A stretch of DNA of 19,052 bases, from contig JAEURE010000015.1 in the NCBI GenBank assembly GCA_016789485.1, positions 1 through 19,052 of the forward strand, given 5' to 3'. A model generated the notes under the pieces. It saw nothing but the letters and a program-made list of their open reading frames with translations, had not been told where the DNA came from and made no database searches. This document shows, in pieces, positions 1 through 6,380 of the stretch (position 1 is its first letter; every line of letters starts with the position of its first letter). This stretch comes from Anaerolineales bacterium (GTDB lineage: Bacteria; Chloroflexota; Anaerolineae; Anaerolineales; Villigracilaceae). The position numbers and the translations under genes are program-made.

Positions 1-417
1 CCGAATGGCAGTTTGAATGGCGCGCTCCGCAACAGATGCATTCAGATTGTTGGGCTGCTGGCGAAACTCCAGTTGCGCGGTTCCATCTTGAATGGATTTC
101 AGGTCCAAGCCTGCGGGGATGACGAGAACGGCAATTGCGCGGCGTGAGTCGAACTGATCTTCCGCTTCTGCGAGAGAGAGGACTTCGGGTCGTACCGCAG
201 TAGACTTGTCCAACTCTGCGATAATTTCCCGCGAAATGGCTGTGTTTGCTGAGTCCACAACTACAAGACGGATGCGGTTATCGTCATCACCAGATGGCGT
301 CCCGCCGGCAAGCAGAAAAGTAAAGATAACTGGCAGGATGACAAAGAACAACAACTCCGATGAACTTGCAAAACGGATAATGGCGTCCTTCCAGGCAATG
401 GCAAATATTTTTTTCAT
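1..417 (-). CDS. ABC-2 type transporter permease, second subunit (C-terminus off window)
   Basis: Only the first 139 residues are in the window and the frame stays open to base 1. The protein starts with a short basic cytoplasmic stretch (MKKIFAIAWKD), then one hydrophobic segment at about residues 21-39 (ELLFFVILPVIFTFLLAGG), then a soluble, probably extracytoplasmic, alpha/beta region. This is the N-terminal plan of ABC2_membrane_3 permeases such as YbhS/YbhR. The ATG at 417 overlaps the TGA of the upstream permease as ATGA, which supports both the start and translational coupling. With 414-1682 it would form a heterodimeric membrane channel driven by the ATPase at 1726-2670. The substrate cannot be told; drug, lipid or other hydrophobic export is usual for the family. 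Confidence 0.85.
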   Translation of the reverse strand, partial: MKKIFAIAWKDAIIRFASSSELLFFVILPVIFTFLLAGGTPSGDDDNRIRLVVVDSANTAISREIIAELDKSTAVRPEVLSLAEAEDQFDSRRAIAVLVIPAGLDLKSIQDGTAQLEFRQQPNNLNASVAERAIQTAIR

Positions 418-1682
418 TTCTGCACCAGGTTCTTTTTGCCGAAGAGCACGACGGAGATCAGGAATAGGATCATGCCCATTGAAAGCAGGGCAGTGATCGG
501 CGTGGAAAGATCCGCGAGCGTTCCGCCGAGTCCCAGTGTGGTAAATCCATCCAGTGCCCAGGAGTTGGGAGTTATCTTTGCAAAGTTCTGCACGACGGGA
601 GGCAATTGATCGAGGCTGATGAAACTTCCGCCCATGATGCCGAAGATCAGCATAATGGCAGAACCGACGCTGGCAACTTGTGCGGGTGTGCGTGCAAGCG
701 CAGTGATGAACATGCCCCAGCCTGTGGCGCCGAATACTGCGGCAAGCACGAGCGCAATGACGCCAAGCGCGTCACCCCATTTGAGTTGGAAAAGCAATGA
801 CGATGCGCCGATAAGAATCAGCATTTGTGCGGTGCCTGTCAGAAAAATTCCGAAAACTTTGCCGCCTAGAATTTGCGCGGAGTTTGTTGGAGTAACCAGC
901 AGACGCGGCAGTGTGCCTTGCGTTTTTTCTGCAAGGATGGAACGCCCGCCATAACTGACGGTGTACATCAAAAACATGAGCGCCATGCCGGGTGCGAGAT
1001 AGGCAAGTACATCGAACTGAACAGCTTTGCCATCGGCAGTGGATGAATTAAGCGTGATCGCGAGTGTGTCATTATTGGGCGCGTCTTGCAGGCGTTGTCC
1101 CATTGCTGTGCCAGCCGCTTCGGCTTGCTGCGGTGTGATCCTCCCGCTGAGCATCAATTGCAAGATCGAAGTTTGTCCGCTCAGGCTGCCCTCTTCCACC
1201 CGGCTGATGAATTCATCCACAATGGATTTGATAATGCCCGAACTGGTCGGCCGCGATGGGTTGGCGTAAATCTCCACCGGAATTACTGCGGGTTCCGGGC
1301 TGCCGGGGGCGAAGGCATTTTGGGATGGGATTATGCTTTGCGTGAATCCTGCGGGGATGATAATGGCTGCCGCGGATTTATCTTCATCAACAAGCAATCG
1401 AGCCGCTTCTGGATCTGCGCTAAAAGTTGGTTCGACCAATTCAGCCAATTCTTCGGACCTGAATACGTCTGCCAATGCATTTCCAAGTTCCTTATTGTCC
1501 AAATTGACAATGACAACAGGAATGTCTGCTAGCCCATTGTTCGAGTTCCCGCTAAAACGTCCGGTGACCATGCCCAGCCCAAGGGTGAGCACAAAAGGCG
1601 CAGCGAGCATGAGAATTAACGCAGCTCGGTCACGGAATGCAATACGTAAATCTTTGATACCAATCAGGAAAGTTTTTAGCAT
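414..1682 (-). CDS. ABC-2 type transporter permease
   Basis: A 422-residue membrane protein. It has a first membrane segment at about residues 20-40, a large extracytoplasmic domain at about 43-225, then about five membrane segments (roughly 225-245, 280-300, 305-328, 336-355 and 395-414). The stretch EKTQGTLPRLLVTP at about 252-265 is the cytoplasmic coupling motif of ABC-2 permeases. Topology and length fit the YbhS/YbhR/DrrB-related ABC2_membrane_3 group. It lies 43 bp behind the ATPase gene, across a hairpin at 1698-1724, and overlaps the next permease by 4 bp. The Shine-Dalgarno before the ATG is weak (AAGAGAG), so translation may depend on ribosomes from upstream. Role: half of the membrane pore of an exporter; substrate unknown. 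Confidence 0.9.
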   Translation of the reverse strand: MLKTFLIGIKDLRIAFRDRAALILMLAAPFVLTLGLGMVTGRFSGNSNNGLADIPVVIVNLDNKELGNALADVFRSEELAELVEPTFSADPEAARLLVDEDKSAAAIIIPAGFTQSIIPSQNAFAPGSPEPAVIPVEIYANPSRPTSSGIIKSIVDEFISRVEEGSLSGQTSILQLMLSGRITPQQAEAAGTAMGQRLQDAPNNDTLAITLNSSTADGKAVQFDVLAYLAPGMALMFLMYTVSYGGRSILAEKTQGTLPRLLVTPTNSAQILGGKVFGIFLTGTAQMLILIGASSLLFQLKWGDALGVIALVLAAVFGATGWGMFITALARTPAQVASVGSAIMLIFGIMGGSFISLDQLPPVVQNFAKITPNSWALDGFTTLGLGGTLADLSTPITALLSMGMILFLISVVLFGKKNLVQK

Positions 1683-1697
1683 AAGATTCTCTCTTAC

Positions 1698-1724
1698 GTC
1701 GTTGCGAGCGTTCTTTGCAACGAC
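1698..1724 (-). other. Intercistronic hairpin between ABC ATPase and permease
   Basis: An 8-bp perfect inverted repeat (GTCGTTGC ... GCAACGAC) with an 11-base loop lies in the 43-bp gap between the ATPase stop and the permease ATG. There is no U-tract, so it is not a standard terminator. It may stabilise the upstream message, adjust the expression ratio of the subunits, or be a copy of a dispersed palindrome. Confidence 0.5.
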
Positions 1725-1725
1725 A

Positions 1726-2670
1726 TCAGTCGCGCAACGCCCTGCCAGTCAAATGCAGAAACACAGCTTCGAGATTTGGCTCACGAATGTCTATCGAATG
1801 GATCTTGATGCCGCGTTCGTTGGCTTTGGTTACCACTTGGGCGAGAACATCTTTTGCTGAGTGGGTGATGACCGATACCTCATGATTGACCACATTGGCT
1901 TCCAGCACATCTTTGATTCCTTTGAAAGCCGTGACCAGGGTCTCGGGATCGTCATTTTCGCTGATGTGCAGCATCAGCGTTTCCGTTTCGCCTACCTGTT
2001 TCGTCAATTCTTTTTGCGTGCCGATCGCAATCAACTGACCGTGGTCAATAATCCCCACGCGGTTGGAGAGTTCTTCGGCTTCTTCCATGTAATGGGTAGT
2101 GTAGAGCAAGGTCATGCCTTGTTGGTTTAATTCTTTCACCGTGTCCAAAATTGCGCGGCGGGATTGCGGGTCAATGCCGACGGTGGGTTCGTCCATGAAG
2201 AGCAGCTTGGGTTTGTGAAGCAGCCCGACGCCGATGTTGACGCGGCGCTTCATCCCGCCTGAATAGGTTTTGACTCGATCTTTGGCTTTATCGGTCAGGC
2301 CAATTTGTTCCAGCACTTCATCCACGCGATTGGCGAGAGATTTTCCGCTTAGTCCGTACATCTGCCCCCAGAAGATGAGATTTTCTTTTGCGGTCAGGTC
2401 TTCATACAGCGCCAGGTCCTGCGGCACAACGCCAATGGCATTGCGAACATCCATTGGATTTCTTGTTATGGAATATCCTGCGATGATTGCATCCCCTGAA
2501 GTGGGGATATATAAAGTGGAAAGCATGGAAATTGTGGTTGTTTTGCCTGCGCCGTTCGGGCCTAGCAGACTGAAGATTTCCCCCTCTTCAATATTGAACG
2601 ATACGCCTTTTACGGCTTGAAAGTCACCATAGTTTTTAGCAAGGTTTTGAACTTCGAGAATGTTGGGCAT
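1726..2670 (-). CDS. ABC transporter ATP-binding protein (ABC-2 exporter)
   Basis: A 314-residue ATPase with all canonical motifs: Walker A GPNGAGKTT at 37-45, Q-loop Q84, signature YSGGM at 136-140, Walker B LLFMDEP at 156-162 and switch His193 in TTHYMEEAEE. After the nucleotide-binding domain (about 1-230) there is an extra domain of about 80 residues, as in DrrA/YbhF-type exporters (DUF4162-like). A strong Shine-Dalgarno (AAGGAG) lies 6 bp before the ATG. The gene leads the ATPase-permease-permease set and would energise it. It begins 72 bp after the P1 peptidase stop, so it could be read through from that operon or have its own promoter; I see no clear promoter in the gap. Confidence 0.95.
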   Translation of the reverse strand: MPNILEVQNLAKNYGDFQAVKGVSFNIEEGEIFSLLGPNGAGKTTTISMLSTLYIPTSGDAIIAGYSITRNPMDVRNAIGVVPQDLALYEDLTAKENLIFWGQMYGLSGKSLANRVDEVLEQIGLTDKAKDRVKTYSGGMKRRVNIGVGLLHKPKLLFMDEPTVGIDPQSRRAILDTVKELNQQGMTLLYTTHYMEEAEELSNRVGIIDHGQLIAIGTQKELTKQVGETETLMLHISENDDPETLVTAFKGIKDVLEANVVNHEVSVITHSAKDVLAQVVTKANERGIKIHSIDIREPNLEAVFLHLTGRALRD

Positions 2671-2730
2671 GAGAACTCCTTGGGTTGGACTGGGAGGATA
2701 TACGGATGAAGGGATGAATTGGTCGCTTAA

Positions 2731-2748
2731 AGCTGATGATTGTCAGCT
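2731..2748 (-). other. Short hairpin at the P1 peptidase stop codon
   Basis: AGCTGA and TCAGCT are separated by 6 bases and form a short stem containing the TGA stop of the P1 peptidase gene. The stem is only 6 bp and is followed on the minus strand by a poor T-run (TTTAAG). It may be a weak terminator or chance. Confidence 0.25.
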
Positions 2749-3831
2749 GGCAACTTTTAGTCGATTGTATTTCTTCAGCACATCCACTAATTCATCGTGC
2801 GGCAGCGCTTTGATATTGATTTGTTGATGCCCGATCATGTCCTCTGCGGCAACCATGGCATTGACAATGGATTCCTCAGTTGCATATACTGTCGAAGCAA
2901 GAATTGGGTCAATGTGGTCGTTGGATAAGGCTTGAATGGTGGATAAACCCATCGCGTCGCCCTGCGCCGCCTGCGGATTGGCTGTGGAGAACGCAAGAAA
3001 AATATCCCCGGAGCCATTACCTCCCAGACTTCCCGTGCGTGCCATGCCGATGGCTGCACGTTTTGCGACTCGTTTGAGTTGATGAGGGAGCAAGGGAGCA
3101 TCTGTACCGATGATGACGATCAATGAGCCGTCATCCTGCCTAAACGGATTTTCTCCATTGGTAAATGGCGCGGAATCTTTGAAGTATTGTCCAATGGGGA
3201 CACCCGCAATTGTCAATTGATAGCGCCTGCCGAAGTTGGCTTGGACCAGTGCGCCCACCGTCCAACCGCCAAGTTTTTCTGGTAGTTTGCGTGAAGATGT
3301 GCCCGTACCGCCCTTGAATTCATAGCATAGCATTCCCGTTCCGCCGCCCACGTTACCTTCTTCGATCACGCCGCTCTTTGCAGAGTCCAATGCCTGAAAG
3401 ACATGCTCTTTGTTCACATGAAATCCATTCATGTCATTCAGCCATGCATCGGCAGTTTCAGCGACCACAGGACACGACCATTTTTGATACAAGGAATCAG
3501 TCTTTACCTGCCACGCAATTATCGCATCACGGACGACGCCTACGCTGTGTGTATTCGTGATTCCAATTGGTCCTTCCAACAGACCGCCTTCTTCGATCCA
3601 TGCTGCTCCTGTCATCTCGCCATTGCCATTAAATGAATGCACGCCTGCATAAACAGGCGTGTGATCCTTTGCTCCGCGCGGGTGGATGATGGTCACACCT
3701 GTCCGCGCTGATTCGCCGTGGATCACAGTGGAATATCCAACAGTCACCCCTTTAATATCTGTGATCGAGTTGAACTCGCCAGCATTTCCTTCGAATGGAA
3801 TTCCGAGATCTCGCGCACGTACTTTTTTCAT
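2743..3831 (-). CDS. P1 family (DmpA/S58) N-terminal-nucleophile aminopeptidase
   Basis: A 362-residue protein of the P1/S58 family (DmpA, BapA and NylC relatives), which self-cleaves to free a nucleophilic Ser at the N-terminus of the beta subunit. The hallmark GNGSGD lies at about 271-276, so Ser274 is the predicted nucleophile and Gly273-Ser274 the predicted cleavage site. The N-terminal GVTVGYSTV and TGVTIIHP segments and the VGGGTGM loop near 161-167 are also typical. Family members release N-terminal D- or beta-amino acids from small peptides. An in-frame ATG exists 42 bp upstream, but I chose 3831: it has GGAGAG 3 bp upstream and forms an ATGA overlap with the ATP-grasp gene. No signal peptide is visible, so it is probably cytoplasmic. 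Substrate unknown. Confidence 0.92.
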   Translation of the reverse strand: MKKVRARDLGIPFEGNAGEFNSITDIKGVTVGYSTVIHGESARTGVTIIHPRGAKDHTPVYAGVHSFNGNGEMTGAAWIEEGGLLEGPIGITNTHSVGVVRDAIIAWQVKTDSLYQKWSCPVVAETADAWLNDMNGFHVNKEHVFQALDSAKSGVIEEGNVGGGTGMLCYEFKGGTGTSSRKLPEKLGGWTVGALVQANFGRRYQLTIAGVPIGQYFKDSAPFTNGENPFRQDDGSLIVIIGTDAPLLPHQLKRVAKRAAIGMARTGSLGGNGSGDIFLAFSTANPQAAQGDAMGLSTIQALSNDHIDPILASTVYATEESIVNAMVAAEDMIGHQQINIKALPHDELVDVLKKYNRLKVAS

Positions 3832-4718
3832 ACACTCTCCTTGGCAATTTTTACGAGTTGTCTGGCAATGCATTCCATAATTTCATCGGGCACGCCGTCC
3901 ATGGCCTGGCTTTGCACGCGCGTATCGATCTCATCATTGACATAATCCACAACGACGAATTCATCAGCCAGGGCGATCTCTGTCGAGAACCAATCCAGTT
4001 TGCAGATGGAAGCGATGCGCTTCGTCACTTCCCGCAGCCTGTTCAAGCCAAATTTAATTTCATCTTCCGCTGTAACAGGGGTGTAGATGTGCGTCTCCGT
4101 ATCCCACCAGCAGGGATATGTCTCGCCATTGGCGTAGAAAACGCGAAACCATGCGGGTGCGTCGTCAATCATTTTAGGGGTGACATGCGCCTGAATTAGA
4201 TATTTCTGCTCAGGGAATTCCATGCGCGCATGTAGAATCTCATCCACAGTTTTTGCGCCGAGAACCACACCCTCACCGCCGCCGCCGTTCGATGGCTTGA
4301 TAACAAAATTTTCGCCCAATGGAGTCAGGTCGATGGGCGGAACCACTGGCTGCTCAAGAAAAGGTGCCAGCAAAATGGTGTGCGGCGTGTGTATGCCTGC
4401 ACTGATCAATTCAAGGTGCATGGTGGCTTTGTCCTCAGACCACGCAGAGACCTCGGCCGGGTTAATGCGCCTTGCGCCGAATTCCTTTGCCCAGCGGGGG
4501 ATAGGGTCAAAGATAGCTTCGCCCTGCCCGCGATGGAGCAGGGTTTTGAAAGTGCTAACTCCCTTGTAAAGGGCCGTAATGGATTCGAGCAAGTTATCGG
4601 GTTTGATCTGCCAGAGAGAGATTCCCTTCTCAATGCAGGCGCGTTCCACCATTCCCACGAACACATCATCATATTCCCAGTACCAGGGCAGGCATATGTC
4701 GTATCGCATGGGAGGCAT
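3828..4718 (-). CDS. ATP-grasp domain protein, probable carboxylate-amine ligase
   Basis: A 296-residue protein with an ATP-grasp layout: a pre-ATP-grasp alpha/beta domain (about 1-95), an ATP-binding Lys in SEDKATM (Lys97), FVIKPS with Lys141, a glycine-rich loop NGGGGEG at 144-150, and a late acidic metal-binding segment (STEIALAD near 245-252, then VVDYVNDEID near 256-265). These proteins join a carboxylate to an amine via an acyl-phosphate. I do not recognise the subfamily, so the product is unknown. The gene overlaps the P1 peptidase by 4 bp, which suggests the two act on related amide or peptide substrates. The start is 4718 (ATG) or 4709 (second ATG, MRYDICLP). No Shine-Dalgarno is present, and a TATAAT overlapping the first ATG would give a leaderless transcript beginning near the second. 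Confidence 0.8.
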   Translation of the reverse strand: MPPMRYDICLPWYWEYDDVFVGMVERACIEKGISLWQIKPDNLLESITALYKGVSTFKTLLHRGQGEAIFDPIPRWAKEFGARRINPAEVSAWSEDKATMHLELISAGIHTPHTILLAPFLEQPVVPPIDLTPLGENFVIKPSNGGGGEGVVLGAKTVDEILHARMEFPEQKYLIQAHVTPKMIDDAPAWFRVFYANGETYPCWWDTETHIYTPVTAEDEIKFGLNRLREVTKRIASICKLDWFSTEIALADEFVVVDYVNDEIDTRVQSQAMDGVPDEIMECIARQLVKIAKESV

Positions 4719-4722
4719 TATA
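4717..4722 (-). promoter_or_regulatory. Candidate -10 box (TATAAT) overlapping the ATP-grasp start
   Basis: On the minus strand a perfect TATAAT overlaps the first ATG of the ATP-grasp gene. A transcript starting 7 bases on would begin at or next to the second in-frame ATG (4709), giving a leaderless mRNA. No convincing -35 hexamer lies 16-18 bp upstream, so the call rests on the -10 and the lack of a ribosome site. Confidence 0.4.
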
Positions 4723-4752
4723 GTCGAAGGCTGCAGGTGGAAGGTCTTGTGC

Positions 4753-4780
4753 TTTCGACTTAGTTAATCACTGGTAAAAT
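4753..4780 (+). promoter_or_regulatory. Candidate promoter for the FKBP gene
   Basis: TGGTAAAAT (extended -10 with -10 TAAAAT at 4775-4780) lies 30 bp before the ATG at 4811. A weak -35 (TTTCGA, 4753-4758) is 16 bp upstream. It sits in the 92-bp divergent gap shared with the ATP-grasp gene. Confidence 0.4.
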
Positions 4781-4810
4781 GGACGCACAAATTTTTCAAA
4801 AGGATAATAC

Positions 4811-5299
4811 ATGAGCAAAGATTCAGTACAGGATGGTTTGGTTGTTTCAATGGAATATAAATTAACCGTGGATGGAGAATTGCTGGACTCTTCTGACGGC
4901 GCAGGTCCTTTGCACTTCCTCGTTGGATATGGAAACATCATTCCTGGTTTGGAAAAAGAAATGATGGGGATGAAGATCGGCGACAGCAAGGATGTGGTGG
5001 TACAGCCCGAGGATGGCTACGGCGAGTTTGACGATGAAGCCTTTATGGATGTGCCGCGTACCGAATTCCCTGCCGATATGGCGTTGGAAGAGGGCATGGA
5101 GTTGCATGTAACAGATGAAGACGGTCAGCACCAGGCCGCCTTCGTTGCCAAGTTTGACGATAAAACTGTTCAGTTGGACTTCAACCATCCGCTGGCAGGC
5201 GCGGAATTGCATTTCTCCGTCAAAGTGGTTGCTCTGCGCGACCCGACCGAGGAAGAACTCGATCACGGCCACGTGCATGAAGAAGGTCATCACCACTAG
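4811..5299 (+). CDS. slyD: FKBP-type peptidyl-prolyl cis-trans isomerase, SlyD-like
   Basis: A 162-residue cytoplasmic FKBP of the SlyD class. The split FKBP domain shows VDGELLDSS (20-28), PLHFLVGYGNIIPGLEKEM (33-51) and the conserved DFNHPLAGAELHFSV strand (123-137). An insert-in-flap chaperone domain fills about 73-122. The C-terminus is short and His-rich (HGHVHEEGHHH), like the metal-binding tail of SlyD, though shorter than in E. coli. The predicted role is prolyl isomerase and folding chaperone with possible nickel or other metal binding. AAAGGA lies 7 bp before the ATG. It is the only plus-strand gene in the left half and ends at a shared terminator. Confidence 0.93.
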   Translation: MSKDSVQDGLVVSMEYKLTVDGELLDSSDGAGPLHFLVGYGNIIPGLEKEMMGMKIGDSKDVVVQPEDGYGEFDDEAFMDVPRTEFPADMALEEGMELHVTDEDGQHQAAFVAKFDDKTVQLDFNHPLAGAELHFSVKVVALRDPTEEELDHGHVHEEGHHH

Positions 5300-5305
5300 A
5301 ATCAT

Positions 5306-5338
5306 AAAAATGCTCTCGATCACATCGAGAGCATTTTT
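5306..5338. terminator. Bidirectional intrinsic terminator between FKBP and DedA genes
   Basis: A perfect 15-bp stem (AAAAATGCTCTCGAT / ATCGAGAGCATTTTT) with a 3-base loop CAC. On the plus strand it is followed by more T (to 5340), 7 bp after the FKBP stop. On the minus strand the DedA TGA (5322-5320) falls in the loop/stem, and a TTTTT run follows the arm. Confidence 0.9.
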
Positions 5339-5913
5339 TTCTTTTCCTGCCAGTTCCAAGCCTGTTTGATGCCGAAGATGAAGATGATGACGCCTAAAAC
5401 CGCGCCTCCAAAGTTGCCCATAAATTCGCTGACCAATTCCCACTGGCTGCCGAATAAATATCCCAGCCCACCATAACCGAAGATCCAGACAATTTCACCG
5501 AACAGATCGTACAGGAAGAATTTTCTGAATGGAAAGCCCGTTGTCCCTGAAAGCAGGTTGACAGGCAAGGCAATGGCTGTGACCAAAAAGCGTGAAAAGA
5601 AAATAGACAACGGTCCCCATTTTCGAAAAGACTCTTCCGCCTTTGCCCACTGAGGAGAACTGCTGAAGCGGCTCAAAACCTTGTCGCGTGAGTAGTATCC
5701 AAAGGAATAGCTGATGCTATCGCCGATGACAACGCTGACGATGCTGATCAGCGCAGCGGCTTCCCAGGACAGGATATCCTGCCTTGCAAATGCGCCGGCC
5801 GCGATGACGATAACCGTGCATGGCAGCGGAACACCCAGCCCGCCGACGAATACGATGATTCCCAGCAGTGGCGCGCCATAGTTAATGACCTGTGTAAGAA
5901 GAAATTCATCCAT
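5320..5913 (-). CDS. DedA/VTT-domain family membrane protein
   Basis: A 197-residue multi-span membrane protein of the DedA (SNARE-associated/VTT) family, whose bacterial members act in envelope homeostasis and lipid-carrier or phospholipid flipping. Visible hallmarks are the GDSISYSFGYY block (64-74), the FFSRFLVTAIALPVNLLSG block (105-123) with the conserved Arg108, and the GGLGVPLPCTVIV re-entrant region (24-36). At the last site, DedA proteins usually carry PGE or PGD; here it is P-C, so a usual acidic residue is missing. It is third in an operon behind obg and the 150-residue protein (11-bp gap, AAGGG ribosome site). Its last seven residues are encoded by one arm of the terminator hairpin. 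Confidence 0.9.
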   Translation of the reverse strand: MDEFLLTQVINYGAPLLGIIVFVGGLGVPLPCTVIVIAAGAFARQDILSWEAAALISIVSVVIGDSISYSFGYYSRDKVLSRFSSSPQWAKAEESFRKWGPLSIFFSRFLVTAIALPVNLLSGTTGFPFRKFFLYDLFGEIVWIFGYGGLGYLFGSQWELVSEFMGNFGGAVLGVIIFIFGIKQAWNWQEKKKMLSM

Positions 5914-5924
5914 GTGAATTTCCC

Positions 5925-6377
5925 TTACGGAGTTACAGGTGGTACTGGCGTGAGCGGAGGGAGAGGTGTCAGCGGGGGAATCGGGGTTAGCGGCAGAACA
6001 GCCGTCGGCGGAGGTTGATGCGCGAGGATCGCAGCTTTGACGAGCTGCATGGCAAGTCCGTTCGTTTCAGGAAAATATTCTTTGTTTATTTCTTCAAGGC
6101 TTTTATCGCGGTTCTCTCTGGGCGGAATATCAAGCGCGTCGTAAAGAACCTTTTCTGGGACATAGTACATACGTGCGATGAAGGGGATGGTCATCCATTC
6201 ACGGATGAGTTCCACATCAGTTTCGATTTGCCCGGGTGCGGGCTGCGGCGGACGGTGCCCCTTGAATTTCATAAATGCGTGAAACGCACGCAGCCCAAAG
6301 AAAAAAATCAGCAAGCACCCAAGGATGGTTGATGCAATGATGAAGATGCGTTGCTTTGGATTTTCGGGCTTGGACAT
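5925..6377 (-). CDS. Small single-span membrane protein with proline-rich tail
   Basis: A 150-residue protein of unknown function. A basic N-terminus is followed by one membrane span (about 11-30). A Pro-rich linker HRPPQPAPGQ (41-50) leads to a compact predicted helical segment (about 55-100, with EWMTIPFIARMYYVPEKVLY). That segment resembles the helix-turn-helix-like pattern 'WMTxxxIAxxYxVPxxxLxxALxIPP' I recall from small domains in other membrane or redox proteins; this is from memory only. The protein ends in a PLTPxP hexapeptide repeat. It lies 3 bp after obg, with AGGA about 9 bp before the ATG, and 11 bp before the DedA gene, so it is surely co-transcribed with both. It is probably exposed outside the cytoplasmic membrane; no function is claimed. 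Confidence 0.75.
   Translation of the reverse strand: MSKPENPKQRIFIIASTILGCLLIFFFGLRAFHAFMKFKGHRPPQPAPGQIETDVELIREWMTIPFIARMYYVPEKVLYDALDIPPRENRDKSLEEINKEYFPETNGLAMQLVKAAILAHQPPPTAVLPLTPIPPLTPLPPLTPVPPVTP
5928..5993 (-). repeat. In-gene hexapeptide repeat (PLTPxP)
   Basis: Residues 129-150 of the 150-residue protein read PLTPIP, PLTPLP, PLTPVP and PVTP, about 3.7 copies of an 18-bp unit. Such Pro/Thr tails are usually extended, wall- or surface-spanning linkers. Here it is the very C-terminus. Confidence 0.8.
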
Positions 6378-6380
6378 TAA

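Noticed and set aside
3832..3873. Upstream ATG extending the P1 peptidase by 14 residues
   Set aside because: The extension overlaps the ATP-grasp coding end, has no ribosome site, and family homology begins at MKKVRARDLG. The ATG at 3831 has GGAGAG and an ATGA overlap.
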